A stretch of DNA of 64,000 bases from Methylophilus sp. QUAN (GTDB lineage Bacteria; Pseudomonadota; Gammaproteobacteria; Burkholderiales; Methylophilaceae): positions 124,001 to 188,000 of the forward strand of contig NZ_JADKYT010000001.1 in assembly GCF_015354445.1 (NCBI RefSeq), given 5' to 3'. Of the stretch, positions 1 through 12,130 are shown in pieces (within the stretch, counting starts at the first letter, position 1; every line of letters starts with the position of its first letter). Under the pieces are notes generated by a model that was not told where the DNA came from, made no database searches, and saw nothing but the letters and a program-made list of their open reading frames with translations. A program made the position numbers and the translations under genes.

Positions 1-1559
1 TCGAACAATGAATACTCATGCTCCAAAGGCTTACCAAAAACAGCGACCTGTGTTTCACGTGAAACAATTGTATGTTGTCCTGCGGGTTGGCCATTATCCG
101 GCTGCAAGAATGTACGTTTCAACCTGGCTTGTTCACGCGCAACCGCTTCCTGTTTTTTACAGAACGCTTCCCAACGCACATCATCGACCAAGCCAAGCTC
201 GCGGCCTTTTTCCGTCAGACGCATATCGGCATTATCTTCACGCAACTGTAAACGATATTCTGCGCGGCTGGTAAACATACGGTAAGGCTCATTCACCCCA
301 GTCGTAATCAAGTCATCCACCAGCACCCCAAGGTAAGCTTGTTCGCGCGAAGGGCACCAGCCTTCTTTGTCCTGCGCAAATAGTGCGGCATTTGCCCCTG
401 CGAGCAAACCCTGCGCAGCAGCCTCTTCATAACCCGTAGTACCATTAATTTGCCCGGCAAAAAACAAGCCACGCACAGTTTTTGTTTCAAGAGTCGACTT
501 CAAGCCTCTAGGGTCATAATAGTCGTATTCAATAGCGTATCCGGGGCGCAGGATGTGCGCATGTTCCAAACCGCGAATAGAACGCACCAACGCCAGTTGA
601 ATATCAAATGGCAGGCTGGTAGAAATACCATTAGGATAAATTTCGTGTGTGGTTAGGCCCTCAGGCTCCAGAAATACCTGGTGCGACTCTTTATCTGCAA
701 AGCGATGAATTTTGTCTTCTACCGATGGACAATAACGCGGCCCCACACCCTCAATCACTCCGGTGTACATAGGCGAGCGGTCCAGACCACTGCGGATAAT
801 GTCATGCGTTTGTTGATTGGTATGGGTAATCCAGCAAGGTAATTGCTGCGGGTGTTGTGCTGCATTGCCTAAAAAAGAAAATACCGGTACTGGCGTATCA
901 CCAGGCTGCTCAGTCATGACACTATAATCAATGGAACGACCATCAATACGTGGAGGGGTGCCGGTTTTCAAGCGCCCGGCCGGGAGGCCAATTTCACGCA
1001 GGCGTGCAGCGAGCGAGATGGCTGGCGGATCTCCGGCGCGACCAGCACTGTAATTTTGTAAGCCCACATGCACCAAGCCGCCCAAAAACGTACCTGCCGT
1101 CAAGACAACGGATTTTGCGTAAAAACGCAGGCCAATTTGCGTAACGACACCGGCAGCACGATCACCTTCCAGAATAATGTCATCCACCGCTTGCTGGAAC
1201 AGCCACAGGTTAGGTTGGTTTTCCAGGCGGTGGCGAATAGCGGCCTTATACAGGATACGATCAGCCTGGGCGCGCGTCGCGCGAACCGCCGGACCTTTGC
1301 TGGAGTTCAAGATACGGAACTGTATGCCACCCTCGTCAGTGGCCGCCGCCATGGCGCCACCAAGGGCATCAACCTCTTTCACCAGGTGACCTTTACCTAT
1401 GCCGCCAATAGAAGGGTTACAGGACATTTGTCCCAATGTTTCAATGTTGTGGCTTAACAACAGCGTTTTCTGCCCCATACGGGCGGCCGCCAGCGCAGCC
1501 TCGGTACCGGCATGGCCGCCACCCACCACAATGACATCGAATCGATCAGGAAAGTCCAT
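1..1559 (-). CDS. mnmG: MnmG (GidA), tRNA uridine-5-carboxymethylaminomethyl modification enzyme, 3' end missing
   Basis: FAD-dependent enzyme that with MnmE installs the carboxymethylaminomethyl group on wobble U34 of certain tRNAs in the cytoplasm. Translation from the ATG at 1559 gives [20 protein letters not shown], the dinucleotide-binding GGGHAGTE motif of the family, followed by the expected CNPSIGG segment. The frame stays open to the left edge for 519 codons; the family is about 630 residues, so roughly the last 110 are outside. Near the edge the protein reads [11 protein letters not shown], matching the conserved C-terminal part. The stretch VSRET is encoded by a perfect parS palindrome. 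The gene is divergent from cycA across a 229-bp gap holding a phased repeat array. Identification is firm; only the end is unseen. Confidence 0.96.
   Translation of the reverse strand, partial: MDFPDRFDVIVVGGGHAGTEAALAAARMGQKTLLLSHNIETLGQMSCNPSIGGIGKGHLVKEVDALGGAMAAATDEGGIQFRILNSSKGPAVRATRAQADRILYKAAIRHRLENQPNLWLFQQAVDDIILEGDRAAGVVTQIGLRFYAKSVVLTAGTFLGGLVHVGLQNYSAGRAGDPPAISLAARLREIGLPAGRLKTGTPPRIDGRSIDYSVMTEQPGDTPVPVFSFLGNAAQHPQQLPCWITHTNQQTHDIIRSGLDRSPMYTGVIEGVGPRYCPSVEDKIHRFADKESHQVFLEPEGLTTHEIYPNGISTSLPFDIQLALVRSIRGLEHAHILRPGYAIEYDYYDPRGLKSTLETKTVRGLFFAGQINGTTGYEEAAAQGLLAGANAALFAQDKEGWCPSREQAYLGVLVDDLITTGVNEPYRMFTSRAEYRLQLREDNADMRLTEKGRELGLVDDVRWEAFCKKQEAVAREQARLKRTFLQPDNGQPAGQHTIVSRETQVAVFGKPLEHEYSLF
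51..66. promoter_or_regulatory. parS centromere site 1 (inside mnmG)
   Basis: Perfect 16-bp palindrome TGTTTCACGTGAAACA, the ParB-binding parS consensus. It lies in the mnmG reading frame, where it encodes part of VSRET. ParB spreads from such sites and recruits SMC for origin segregation; this function is known for the motif and inferred here. parA and parB are not in the window; in many bacteria they lie just beyond mnmG. Confidence 0.93.
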
Positions 1560-1641
1560 CATAAAGAATCTTGAACTGTTTGATTTAAAAAGAATTGTGA
1601 TTTTAGCGTAAACTAATCAAATGGTCATTTAATTCGCTGCT

Positions 1642-1725
1642 TTGATACACTTGTTCCATGTTTTAATATGGATTGATACGGTCTTAATACAAAATTATTA
1701 CGGTTTAATACAAATCAATTACAAG
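1642..1725. repeat. Helically phased TTNATAC repeat array upstream of cycA
   Basis: Four imperfect 21-bp units begin at 1642, 1663, 1684 and 1705 with TTGATAC, TTAATAT, TTAATAC and TTAATAC. Weaker half-unit copies lie between them at about 1673 (TTGATAC), 1695 (TTATTAC) and 1716 (CAATTAC), giving a spacing of about 10.5 bp, one helical turn. The array sits between divergent mnmG and cycA and ends about 63 bp before the cycA start. A cooperative regulator-binding site or intrinsically curved DNA upstream of the cycA promoter would explain it. The repeats are seen directly; the function is inferred. Confidence 0.6.
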
Positions 1726-1788
1726 CAGGCCATATTTACTTAACATAAAAAGAATAGAATTTTTTAAAACAACCAAGGAGCTCTTACC

Positions 1789-2223
1789 ATGAAAATCAAA
1801 ACAATTATTGCTACATTCGGGGTCTTGTTTTCTGTACATGCAATGGCTGATGTGACCAATGCCGAAAAACTGGTATACAAGTACACCAACATTGCACACT
1901 CCGCTAATCCTATGTATGAAGCACCTTCTATTACAGACGGTAAAATTTTCTTCAACCGCAAGTTCAAAACACCTAGCGGTAAAGAAGCAGCTTGTGCATC
2001 CTGCCACACCAACAACCCAGCCAACGTGGGCAAAAACATTGTGACCAACAAAGAAATTCCACCATTGGCACCACGTGTTAACACCAAGCGCTTTACCGAC
2101 ATTGATAAAGTGGAAGATGAGTTCACCAAGCACTGTAACGACATTCTGGGTGCAGATTGCTCACCTTCAGAAAAAGCCAACTTTATCGCTTATCTGTTAA
2201 CAGAAACTAAACCTAGCAAATAA
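1789..2223 (+). CDS. cycA: Cytochrome c'' precursor (SHP-type monohaem cytochrome c)
   Basis: Periplasmic monohaem cytochrome c, 144 residues. A 20-residue signal peptide ending AMA precedes a mature protein starting DVTNAEKL. In mature numbering the haem motif CASCH spans C49-H53, the second axial ligand is His95 (in TKHCND), and Cys96 and Cys104 form the disulphide known from Methylophilus methylotrophus cytochrome c'', whose His95 detaches on reduction. I recall that protein as nearly identical over its length, which is the main clue to the genus. A strong AAGGAG ribosome site lies at 1775-1780. The gene is followed after 5 bp by a cytochrome b gene, suggesting co-transcription. Its physiological partner is not established; the symbol cycA is from memory of the Methylophilus locus. 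Confidence 0.93.
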   Translation: MKIKTIIATFGVLFSVHAMADVTNAEKLVYKYTNIAHSANPMYEAPSITDGKIFFNRKFKTPSGKEAACASCHTNNPANVGKNIVTNKEIPPLAPRVNTKRFTDIDKVEDEFTKHCNDILGADCSPSEKANFIAYLLTETKPSK

Positions 2224-2228
2224 TCTAA

Positions 2229-2813
2229 ATGCTACGGTATGTCTGGGATCCTTTCATTAGGATCTTCCACTGGTCTTTAGTGGCGGCGTTTGGGTATGCA
2301 TTTTATACCCACGCCTCCATGTGGGACCGCCTACATCATGCTTATGCAGGGTATGTCGCTGGCACACTGATCGTCGCGCGTATTATCTGGGGATTGCTTG
2401 CTACCGGCTACGCCAGCTTTCGCAGCTTTCCACTGAACCCGGTGTGGGCAGTCAAACACCTATTCAAGCTACTCAAAGGCACCGCCCGGCACTACATTGG
2501 CCACAACCCAACAGGCTCAATTGCCATTTACGCCATGCTAGGCTTGGGTATCATCACTGTTGGCTCCGGTTGTATCGTTTACAACAATGGCTGGGGCATC
2601 ATTGATGACGAGATGAGCCAGGTGCTACATCACTATGCCACTTGGACCTGGCTGGCAGTGGTGGTGGTGCATGTGTTCGGGGTTATTTTTGAAAGTTTTA
2701 TTAATCACGACAACCTGATCTGGGCCATGATTACCGGCTGCAAGCGTGTGTGCAGCATTGATGAACGCTTTAATGAACGCAATACGCCATTCCCAAGAAA
2801 AAAAACCCGCTAA
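2229..2813 (+). CDS. Membrane cytochrome b (b561 / Ni,Fe-hydrogenase b-type family)
   Basis: Integral membrane dihaem cytochrome b, 194 residues with four predicted helices. Candidate haem-ligand histidines lie in the first helix (RIFHWSLV), the second (LHHAYAGYV) and the last (LHHYATWTW and VVVVHVFGV). This is the layout of the cytochrome b561/Ni-Fe hydrogenase b subunit family, which passes electrons between quinol and periplasmic c-type partners. It starts 5 bp after the cycA stop with no clear ribosome site, so translation may be coupled to cycA. The natural inference is that it is the redox partner of cytochrome c''. The gene ends at a terminator shared with the convergent mnmE. Confidence 0.85.
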   Translation: MLRYVWDPFIRIFHWSLVAAFGYAFYTHASMWDRLHHAYAGYVAGTLIVARIIWGLLATGYASFRSFPLNPVWAVKHLFKLLKGTARHYIGHNPTGSIAIYAMLGLGIITVGSGCIVYNNGWGIIDDEMSQVLHHYATWTWLAVVVVHVFGVIFESFINHDNLIWAMITGCKRVCSIDERFNERNTPFPRKKTR

Positions 2814-2824
2814 TGCGGGTTTTT
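2802..2824. terminator. Bidirectional rho-independent terminator between the cytochrome b gene and mnmE
   Basis: The stem AAAACCCGC / GCGGGTTTT with loop TAAT has an A run on the left and a T run on the right, so it can terminate transcripts from either side. Its right arm touches the mnmE stop codon at 2823-2825. Confidence 0.85.
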
Positions 2825-4181
2825 ATTTGCCGATACAAAAACGACTGAAAATTTCCCCTAGTAAATCGTCGGGGGTGAACTCACCTGTAATGGTTCCCAG
2901 CGCCTCTTGCGCACAACGCAACTCTTCTGCCACCAACTCAGCCGCATGCATTTGCAACATGGCTTGGTCCAGATGCTGCTCAACTTCTTCTAGCGCTTGT
3001 AAATGACGCGCCCTGGCCATAAACACACCTTCGCCACCAGGCTGATAACCCACAATTTCCAGAAGCGTTTTTTGCAGGCTGGCAATACCATCACCTGTCT
3101 TGGCCGATAAAAACGCGTGTTGCTCATTTTCGTGTTTTTCAATGCGCGATGTTTCACGTGAAACATCTATCTTGTTATGCACCCAAACTTTTTTCACTTC
3201 TGGCGGCAGTTTGTGCAAAATGGCCTTTTCCTGCGCGCCAATGCCATGCTGGCTATCCACGAGCAACAACGCCACATGCGCAGTTTCTATCGCCTTCCAG
3301 GTGCGAGCAATGCCTACTTGTTCAACCGTGTCTTCAGTCTCGCGCAAGCCTGCAGTATCAATCACATGCAAAGGCACGCCTTCAATCTGGATCACGCTCT
3401 TAATGGTATCGCGCGTGGTCCCTGCAATCGGCGTCACAATAGCCACCTCTTCGCCAGATAGGGCGTTGAGCAAACTAGACTTACCCACATTAGGCTGCCC
3501 AATGAGCACAACATTAATGCCTTCGCGCAACAACACACCTTGCCTTGCCTGGTGAAAAATATGCTGCAAAGCGGCTTGATTAGCCTGCAACTTCTCAAGC
3601 ACCCGGCCCTGGGTAATAAAATCAATCTCTTCTTCAGGGAAATCCAGGCAAGCTTCAACATACATACGCAAATCGACCAACTGTTGCAGCAAGGTCTGTA
3701 TGGCATGTGAAAACTCACCAGAAAGAGAACGTACAGCACTGCGGGCGGCTTCTACCGTCGCCGCATTGATCAGGTCCGCAACCGCTTCTGCCTGCGCAAG
3801 GTCGAGTTTGTCATTTAAATATGCACGCTGGGTAAACTCACCAGCTTGCGCATGACGGGCACCGCATTCTATGCAACGTGCCAGCAATATTTGCATCAGC
3901 GCCGTACCGCCATGGGCTTGCAGCTCAAGCACATCTTCGCCGGTATAAGAGTGTGGGTTAGGGAAGTAAATGGCGATACCACGGTCAATTAACGTGGTAT
4001 CCGCTTGCAAGAAAGGCAGGTAGGCCGCATGCCGCGGGGCAGGGCAGTGGCCCAGGATTTGTGTAGCGATATCTGCAGCCAACGGCCCAGATACCCGCAC
4101 CACACCAATCCCGCCTGCGCCTGGTGCAGTCGCAATGGCGGCAATGGTGTCTGTAGTTAAAGCGACCTGATTATTTGCCAT
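2823..4181 (-). CDS. mnmE: MnmE (TrmE), tRNA modification GTPase
   Basis: Potassium-activated GTPase that partners MnmG in U34 modification of tRNA. The 452-residue product has an N-terminal folate-binding domain ([21 protein letters not shown]), a helical domain, and an inserted G domain with the P-loop GQPNVGKSS, the switch segment GTTRDT, DTAGL and NKID. The C terminus FCIGK carries the invariant catalytic Cys. I start at the ATG at 4181 rather than an upstream frame extension because [15 protein letters not shown] matches the family N terminus. The start overlaps the end of yidC by 11 bp, as expected in the conserved rpmH-rnpA-yidD-yidC-mnmE string. A perfect parS site encodes VSRET inside the G domain region. 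Confidence 0.97.
   Translation of the reverse strand: MANNQVALTTDTIAAIATAPGAGGIGVVRVSGPLAADIATQILGHCPAPRHAAYLPFLQADTTLIDRGIAIYFPNPHSYTGEDVLELQAHGGTALMQILLARCIECGARHAQAGEFTQRAYLNDKLDLAQAEAVADLINAATVEAARSAVRSLSGEFSHAIQTLLQQLVDLRMYVEACLDFPEEEIDFITQGRVLEKLQANQAALQHIFHQARQGVLLREGINVVLIGQPNVGKSSLLNALSGEEVAIVTPIAGTTRDTIKSVIQIEGVPLHVIDTAGLRETEDTVEQVGIARTWKAIETAHVALLLVDSQHGIGAQEKAILHKLPPEVKKVWVHNKIDVSRETSRIEKHENEQHAFLSAKTGDGIASLQKTLLEIVGYQPGGEGVFMARARHLQALEEVEQHLDQAMLQMHAAELVAEELRCAQEALGTITGEFTPDDLLGEIFSRFCIGK
3150..3165. promoter_or_regulatory. parS centromere site 2 (inside mnmE)
   Basis: Perfect TGTTTCACGTGAAACA palindrome inside mnmE. Read in the mnmE frame it gives VSRET, the same peptide as the parS copy in mnmG. 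Confidence 0.93.
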
Positions 4182-5769
4182 GCCCTTTTTTTGCCACAGC
4201 TTCAGCATGAATCATGCGGTTGATAGCCCATTGCTGCCAGATAGACAGAATGTTGTTCACCAACCAGTACAACACCAGGCCAGCAGGGAAGAAGAAGAAG
4301 AAAATACTGAATGCCACTGGCATGATTTTCATGACTTTGGCTTGAATCGGGTCGGTCGGTGGCGGATTCAAAAAGGTTTGAATAATCATGGTCGCGCCCA
4401 TCAATACCGGCAACACAAAGTAGGGGTCAGTGGCTGACAAGTCTTGAATCCAGCCAAAAAATGGCGCATGGCGCAACTCAACTGAGCCCAGCAATACCCA
4501 ATACAATGAAATGAACACTGGAATCTGCACCAGGATAGGCAAGCAACCCCCCATCGGGTTGATCTTCTCGGTGCGGTACATTTCCATCATGGCTTGCTGC
4601 AGTTTTTGCTTGTCATCGCCAAATTTGTCTTTCAGCGCTTGCATGCGTGGGGCAATTTCACGCAAATGCGCCATATTGCGGTAACCGGAAGCAGACAACT
4701 TGAAGAAGGCAGCCTTGATCAGAATGGTCAACACAATGATGGCAATACCCCAGTTTTTCACCAATTCGTGAATATGGGTCAACAACCACATCAATGGTTT
4801 GGCAATCACCGTCAGAATGCCGTAATCCACCACGTATTCCAGGCCAGGCGCAGCAGCTTCCAAATCCTCTTGGGCTTGTGGGCCACTAAACAGTTTTGCA
4901 TCTACAGTTTTACTGTTACCCGCAGCAATTTCACCCACAGGCAAAATGGTACCGATAGAGAAATCATGTTCACTCAGCTTGGTCGTGTAGAACTTGCGCT
5001 CAGCTGTGGATTGCGGCACCCAGGCACTGACAAAATAATGTTGTACCAAGCCTACCCAGCCATCTTTGGCATTAATCGACACATCTTTTTTGGCCATTTC
5101 ATCAAATTTGACCTTGTTATATTTATCCGCTTCGGTGAAATAAGCACCACCGGTAAACGTAGGCATCATTTTAGAGCCCTGGTTAGACTCATTATCATGA
5201 ATAATCTGGTAATACACTGACGGTGAAATCGCTTTATCGCTGTTGTTTTTGATTTCATACTGCACATCGATCAGGTATTGGCCACGGTGGAAACGATACA
5301 CCTTATCCACAGCCACACCATTGGTTTCTGGCGCAGTTAAACGCACTTCCAATGTGTCCTGGCCTTCTTGCAGGCTGTAATTGGTCTCAGCCGCAGTAAA
5401 CGTTACATAATGCGTAGGTAAGCCATCACCTTTTAAACCGGTTTGCGCCACATACAACTTATCTGCACTGGCATCACTCATGAGCTCATAAGGGCCAGAG
5501 TTGTCATCTGCCTTATGCTCAAGCAAAGACAACTGACGCAGATCACCGCCCACCGTATCAATCACTGCCGCATAACGGTCTGTTTTCACCGCAATGCGTG
5601 AACCCTGGCTGAGTTTAAAACCATTTTCCTGTGGTTTGTCAGCAGGGGAAGTTTGCACCGCCTCTTGCTGTGCAACTGGCGCAGGCGCGTGTTGCTGCTG
5701 CCAGGCGTCCCATAGCAACATAATTGAGAAGGAAAAGATCACGAACAGAATTAAACGGCGAGTATCCAT
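4171..5769 (-). CDS. yidC: YidC membrane protein insertase
   Basis: Inner-membrane insertase and chaperone that works alone or with SecYEG, 532 residues, normal for proteobacteria. The N-terminal helix ([20 protein letters not shown]) is followed by a large periplasmic beta-sandwich domain (about residues 50-330). The conserved 60KD_IMP core carries the hydrophilic-groove Arg in SASGYRNMA and the [15 protein letters not shown] segment, and the tail is basic. It lies 19 bp after yidD in the leftward rpmH operon and overlaps mnmE by 11 bp. Confidence 0.97.
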   Translation of the reverse strand: MDTRRLILFVIFSFSIMLLWDAWQQQHAPAPVAQQEAVQTSPADKPQENGFKLSQGSRIAVKTDRYAAVIDTVGGDLRQLSLLEHKADDNSGPYELMSDASADKLYVAQTGLKGDGLPTHYVTFTAAETNYSLQEGQDTLEVRLTAPETNGVAVDKVYRFHRGQYLIDVQYEIKNNSDKAISPSVYYQIIHDNESNQGSKMMPTFTGGAYFTEADKYNKVKFDEMAKKDVSINAKDGWVGLVQHYFVSAWVPQSTAERKFYTTKLSEHDFSIGTILPVGEIAAGNSKTVDAKLFSGPQAQEDLEAAAPGLEYVVDYGILTVIAKPLMWLLTHIHELVKNWGIAIIVLTILIKAAFFKLSASGYRNMAHLREIAPRMQALKDKFGDDKQKLQQAMMEMYRTEKINPMGGCLPILVQIPVFISLYWVLLGSVELRHAPFFGWIQDLSATDPYFVLPVLMGATMIIQTFLNPPPTDPIQAKVMKIMPVAFSIFFFFFPAGLVLYWLVNNILSIWQQWAINRMIHAEAVAKKGHGK

Positions 5770-5788
5770 AAGGTTTCGTTTTTACAGG

Positions 5789-5998
5789 TCAGGGAAGGGG
5801 ATCCACACCACCGGGATGCCATGGATGACAGCGGCCAATGCGGCGCAAAGCTAACAGGCTACCATGCCAGGCACCATAGCGCTGTAATGCCTCAATGGCG
5901 TAGTGTGAACAGGTTGGATGAAAACGACACTGACGGCCCAGCCAGGGGCTTAAGCCCCACTGGTAACATTTCACGAATGTAATCAGTATCGTTTTCAT
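5789..5998 (-). CDS. yidD: YidD membrane protein insertion efficiency factor
   Basis: Small (69 residues) inner-membrane-associated protein that helps YidC-dependent insertion. It shows the family core CRFHPTCSHYAIEALQRYG with its conserved cysteines, and the HPGGVDP end. An amphipathic N-terminal segment (ILITFVKCYQWGLSPWLG) is typical. It lies 8 bp after rnpA and 19 bp before yidC, the universal order. Confidence 0.94.
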   Translation of the reverse strand: MKTILITFVKCYQWGLSPWLGRQCRFHPTCSHYAIEALQRYGAWHGSLLALRRIGRCHPWHPGGVDPLP

Positions 5999-6006
5999 CA
6001 GTATCG

Positions 6007-6351
6007 TTAAGAAACGGGCGCAGTTTTTTTCAGTCTAGCCAGCAATTGTGACAAATCACGTTGTATGGCCGGAAAATCTTCGTGTTGAAAAGCCTTGCGT
6101 ACTTGTAACACAACATCAAAGCCATGACCGGCCAGAGAGGGTTGTGCGCGCAACAATTCTCGCAAAACGCGCTTCATATAGTTGCGCTTGACCGCCAGTT
6201 TGGCGACTTTTTTCGACACGACCAAACCGTAGCGATGATGGTCTTGCTGGTTAGGCATGATGTTGGCAAACAGCCATTCACCATAAAACCGTTTCCTGAA
6301 ACTAAAAACGGATGAAAATTCATCCGTTTTTTTTAGCTTGTACAATGTCAT
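6007..6351 (-). CDS. rnpA: Ribonuclease P protein component
   Basis: Basic protein subunit of RNase P, which trims the 5' leader of tRNA precursors. It contains the RNR-type signature around KRNYMKRVLRELLR and the N-terminal LKKTDEFSSVF segment. I use the ATG at 6351 (114 residues), which agrees with family length; an in-frame TTG at 6369 would add six residues, and neither has a clear ribosome site. It lies 33 bp after rpmH and is probably translated from the same transcript. Confidence 0.92.
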   Translation of the reverse strand: MTLYKLKKTDEFSSVFSFRKRFYGEWLFANIMPNQQDHHRYGLVVSKKVAKLAVKRNYMKRVLRELLRAQPSLAGHGFDVVLQVRKAFQHEDFPAIQRDLSQLLARLKKTAPVS

Positions 6352-6384
6352 GCATTGAGTTTCAAGCAATGCATCCGTCAGGGA

Positions 6385-6519
6385 TTACAGACCCAGACGT
6401 TTACGACCTTTAGCGCGACGAGCAGCAATCACTGCACGGCCACCTTTGGTTTTCATGCGTACCAGAAAGCCATGGGTACGTGCACGACGGGTTTTGGATG
6501 GTTGATAGGTACGTTTCAT
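6385..6519 (-). CDS. rpmH: 50S ribosomal protein L34
   Basis: 44-residue ribosomal protein starting [19 protein letters not shown] and ending AKGRKRLGL, diagnostic of L34. A strong ribosome site (GGCAGGAG) lies about 7 bp before the ATG. First gene of the leftward rpmH-rnpA-yidD-yidC-mnmE string, divergent from dnaA. Confidence 0.97.
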   Translation of the reverse strand: MKRTYQPSKTRRARTHGFLVRMKTKGGRAVIAARRAKGRKRLGL

Positions 6520-6844
6520 TATTAAACTCCTGCCAAAAGTGGCAATTAAACTCTAATCCGGCAACGCTGATTTAACAGTGAATATTTGCCGATTTCAAAA
6601 ACCCTTAATTAAACAGCAAACCGCAACCTTATGTCAATGATTTTTTTTATTTTTTTATAGGCCATGGCTGTGGATAACTCAGGTCAAAACGTTTAGAATG
6701 TCTGCAACAGGTCAAGGTGATAATCGCCACACGGCCACGTCTTCTGCCACTCTTCCCGGCAATTATAACGAATAAACGCAAACAGCGCCTGAAACACGGA
6801 AACGGGCTGACTTTTTGCTGACACTTTTAAAAAGCACTGGAGCA
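6520..6844. promoter_or_regulatory. rpmH-dnaA intergenic region with a perfect DnaA box
   Basis: This 325-bp gap must carry the divergent rpmH and dnaA promoters. It contains an A/T-rich stretch at about 6638-6660 (a long T run) and, next to it, a perfect DnaA box TGTGGATAA at 6669-6677 (reverse orientation). The box could mediate DnaA autoregulation or form part of a bipartite origin. I found no second perfect box here. Confidence 0.65.
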
Positions 6845-8260
6845 ATGGAAAATTTTTGGGCTTATTGTTTGCTCAAGTTCGAAAAAGAACTTTCGGCACA
6901 ACAATACAATACCTGGATTAAACCCCTCAAAGCACGCGTCAATGGCGAGGCGGTGCAGATTGTCGCGCCTAATAAATTTGTCATGCAGTGGGTTAAAAGC
7001 AAGTTTTTTACCCGCATTGCCACCATTGCTACCGAATTATCTCCCACTGCCGTCGTTGAACTGATCGTAGATACCAGTGAGCAGGCTGCACCTGCACCAA
7101 GCACCCCTGCGGTTAAAGCTACCCCCTCCGCGCAATCTCCAGTAGAAGCAGTGGTAGCTGCTGCCACTCAAACCACCAGGGTTATTGATAAAAAACCGGT
7201 GAGCAACCGCGCGCCGGCCAAACACCTCAAATCAGAGAAAAGCAGTGGCTTGAATGACAGTTTCCTGTTTGATAACTACGTCACTGGCCGTGCCAACCAG
7301 TTGGCACGTGCTGCAGCGATTCAAGTAGCTGGCAATCCTGGTCAGGCGTATAACCCCTTATTTATTTATGGTGGCGTGGGCTTGGGCAAAACCCATTTAT
7401 TGCAGGCGATTGGCAATGAGCTGAAAAAAGCCAAGCCGGAAGCCAATATACGCTACCTGCACGCTGAACGTTATGTGTCTGACGTGGTGAAAGCTTACGA
7501 AAATAAAGCGTTTGACGAGTTCAAGCAGCAATATCACTCTCTCGATTTATTACTGATTGATGATATTCAGTTCTTTGCCAAAAAAACCCGCACCCAGGAA
7601 GAGTTTTTCTACGCGTTTAACACGCTGATTGAAGAAAAAAAGCAAATTGTCATTACTTGCGATACTTATCCTAAAGAGATCGCAGACATGGATGAGCGCC
7701 TGCGCACGCGTTTTAGCTGGGGCCTGACCGTGGCCGTTGAACCGCCAGAGCTGGAAATGCGCGTTGCGATTTTGCGCAAAAAAGCCGAAAACCTCAAAAT
7801 CAACCTGCATGAAGATGTGGCTTTCTTTGTTGCCAAACAGATTCGTTCCAGCGTACGTGAGCTTGAAGGTGCACTAAACCGTATTATTGCCATGGCCAAC
7901 TTTACTGGCCACGCCATTGATGTGCACCTGGCCAAAGATGCTTTGCGCGACCTGATCGCTGTGCGCGGCCGCCAGATCACGATTGAAAACATCCAGAAAA
8001 CCGTCGCTGACTACTATAAGATTAAAGTCAGCGACATGTTTAGCAAAAAACGTTCACGTAATGTGGCCAGGCCGCGCCAGGTTGCGATGTCACTGGCGCG
8101 TGAACTGACCAATCACAGCTTCCCGGAAATCGGGGAAGCATTTGGCGGGCGTCATCACACAACCGTGATGCATGCCTGTGAAGAAATTGAACAATTACGC
8201 TTAAATGACCAGACATTAGCGCGAGATATTGGTTTGTTGACACAGGTCATTCGTGACTAG
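6845..8260 (+). CDS. dnaA: Chromosomal replication initiator DnaA
   Basis: AAA+ ATPase that binds DnaA boxes and melts oriC. With the ATG at 6845 the product is 472 residues, starting MENFWAYCLLKFEKELSAQQ. Domain I occupies about 1-90, a variable Ala/Pro/Thr-rich linker about 90-135, the ATPase domain has Walker A GGVGLGKTH and Walker B LLLIDDIQF, and domain IV has the DnaA signature GGRHHTTVMHACEEI. A TTG at 6815 would add ten residues, but the family N terminus and a GGAG before the ATG favour 6845. Confidence 0.97.
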   Translation: MENFWAYCLLKFEKELSAQQYNTWIKPLKARVNGEAVQIVAPNKFVMQWVKSKFFTRIATIATELSPTAVVELIVDTSEQAAPAPSTPAVKATPSAQSPVEAVVAAATQTTRVIDKKPVSNRAPAKHLKSEKSSGLNDSFLFDNYVTGRANQLARAAAIQVAGNPGQAYNPLFIYGGVGLGKTHLLQAIGNELKKAKPEANIRYLHAERYVSDVVKAYENKAFDEFKQQYHSLDLLLIDDIQFFAKKTRTQEEFFYAFNTLIEEKKQIVITCDTYPKEIADMDERLRTRFSWGLTVAVEPPELEMRVAILRKKAENLKINLHEDVAFFVAKQIRSSVRELEGALNRIIAMANFTGHAIDVHLAKDALRDLIAVRGRQITIENIQKTVADYYKIKVSDMFSKKRSRNVARPRQVAMSLARELTNHSFPEIGEAFGGRHHTTVMHACEEIEQLRLNDQTLARDIGLLTQVIRD

Positions 8261-8516
8261 CAAAAAAAATTTAACAAAATAAGCTGTGGATAAGTTGAGA
8301 ATGACGTGTGTTTAAATATTGCGTATAGACTGGATAAAATCAGTTTACAATATCAGCCACAAATAATGCATGTTTAAACCGCAATTTATGCACAAGCTAA
8401 AATGTTTGTAAGTCTTTGAATTAAATTATTTTTTAGACTTACCCACAAAAAAGTTGCACATTACTATTAGTCTTATCTTTTATATATTGAAATAAAGTTA
8501 TTAATCAGGTCAGGCC
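8261..8516. promoter_or_regulatory. Probable replication origin (oriC) between dnaA and dnaN
   Basis: The 256-bp A/T-rich gap carries one perfect DnaA box (TGTGGATAA, 8285-8293, reverse) and two single-mismatch boxes in the opposite orientation (TTATGCACA 8386-8394 and TTACCCACA 8439-8447). They are followed by a very A/T-rich segment (about 8461-8508) that could be the unwinding element. The dnaA-dnaN gap is a common origin site, and nearby parS sites agree. It must also include the dnaN promoter. Origin activity is inferred. Confidence 0.7.
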
Positions 8517-9620
8517 ATGCAAATCAAAATCAACCGTGAGGTTTTGCTTAAACCCCTTAATAGTGTTACTGGCATCGTAGAGCGCAGACATACATTGCCT
8601 ATCCTTTCTAATCTGCTGGTGAACATCAAGCAGCAGGAAATGCATCTGACAGCCACTGATCTGGAAATGCAGATTTCGCTGAAAGTGAATGGCGGGGTAG
8701 AGGGCGAATTAAGTACAACGATCTCTGCTAAAAAATTGCTAGATATTTGTCGCTCATTGCCAGATAGCGCATCTATTGAAATGAATAACCAGGACAACCG
8801 CATCACGCTCAAGGCAGGCAAGAGCCGCTTTAACCTGCAAACCTTGCCAGCCGCGGATTATCCTTTGATGAGTAAAGCCAGTGGCCAGAACATTAGTTTC
8901 AGCCTGGCGCAATCAGAGCTCAAGCGCTTGCTGAAACAGGTTGAATTTGCCATGGCGCAGCAAGATATCCGTTATTACCTCAACGGCTTACTGCTGGAAG
9001 TGAATGGCAACCAGTTGCACGTCGTGGGCACGGATGGCCATCGTTTGAGCTATACCAATACCACGCTGGATCAGAGCTTTGAAAAAACGGAAGTGATCCT
9101 GCCACGTAAAACTGTGCTGGAGCTGACCAAATTACTGGATGAGCAATCTGAAACACCAGTGGTGATTGATTTACTCAATGGCCAGGTCAGCTTTGAGTTT
9201 GGTGATATTCAACTGATCAGCAAAGTGATTGACGGCAAGTTCCCCGACTACAACAGAGTGATCCCAACTGGTCATCAAAATACATTTATGGTGAACCGTG
9301 TGGCAATTTTGAGTGCCTTACAACGGGCTTCGATTTTGTCCAATGAAAAATACCGCAGTATTCGCATGGTGATCACGCAAGGCCTGCTTAAGTTGATTAG
9401 TACTAACACTGAGCAGGAAGAAGCGGAAGAAGAACTGGAAATTGATTACAGCCAGGTTGCACTGGATATTGGTTTTAATGTCACTTACCTGATTGATGTG
9501 CTGAATAACCTTGGCGATGAGCAAATTGAGTTTGCGTTTGCCGATGCCAACAGTAGCTGCCTGATCACGGCGGCCAGCGATGCCAACTATAAATACGTTG
9601 TGATGCCAATGCGCATATAA
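8517..9620 (+). CDS. dnaN: DNA polymerase III sliding clamp (beta subunit)
   Basis: Ring-shaped processivity clamp, 367 residues, the normal length. The start MQIKINREVLLKPL, internal RHTLPILSNLLV and the end ANYKYVVMPMRI are the typical beta-clamp N and C termini. It sits in the classical dnaA-dnaN-gyrB order; recF is absent between dnaN and gyrB. Confidence 0.97.
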   Translation: MQIKINREVLLKPLNSVTGIVERRHTLPILSNLLVNIKQQEMHLTATDLEMQISLKVNGGVEGELSTTISAKKLLDICRSLPDSASIEMNNQDNRITLKAGKSRFNLQTLPAADYPLMSKASGQNISFSLAQSELKRLLKQVEFAMAQQDIRYYLNGLLLEVNGNQLHVVGTDGHRLSYTNTTLDQSFEKTEVILPRKTVLELTKLLDEQSETPVVIDLLNGQVSFEFGDIQLISKVIDGKFPDYNRVIPTGHQNTFMVNRVAILSALQRASILSNEKYRSIRMVITQGLLKLISTNTEQEEAEEELEIDYSQVALDIGFNVTYLIDVLNNLGDEQIEFAFADANSSCLITAASDANYKYVVMPMRI

Positions 9621-9632
9621 TGCCTGCACCCG

Positions 9633-12107
<2,475 letters not shown>

Positions 12108-12130
12108 CGAAATCCGTTTTCACCTGGAAT

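Noticed and set aside
2060-2085. CACGTG-containing sequence in cycA as another parS
   Set aside because: Only the central six bases fit; the flanking arms do not match the consensus.
1705-2180. Overlapping minus-strand frames of 138-142 codons
   Set aside because: They lie opposite cycA, whose identity as cytochrome c'' is secure.
4594-5220. 208-codon open frame on the + strand
   Set aside because: Antisense of yidC with no ribosome site or recognisable domain.
5960-6010. Short repeated CAGTATCGTT at the rnpA-yidD junction
   Set aside because: Two 10-base copies only, explained by the coding ends; no sign of a mobile or regulatory element.
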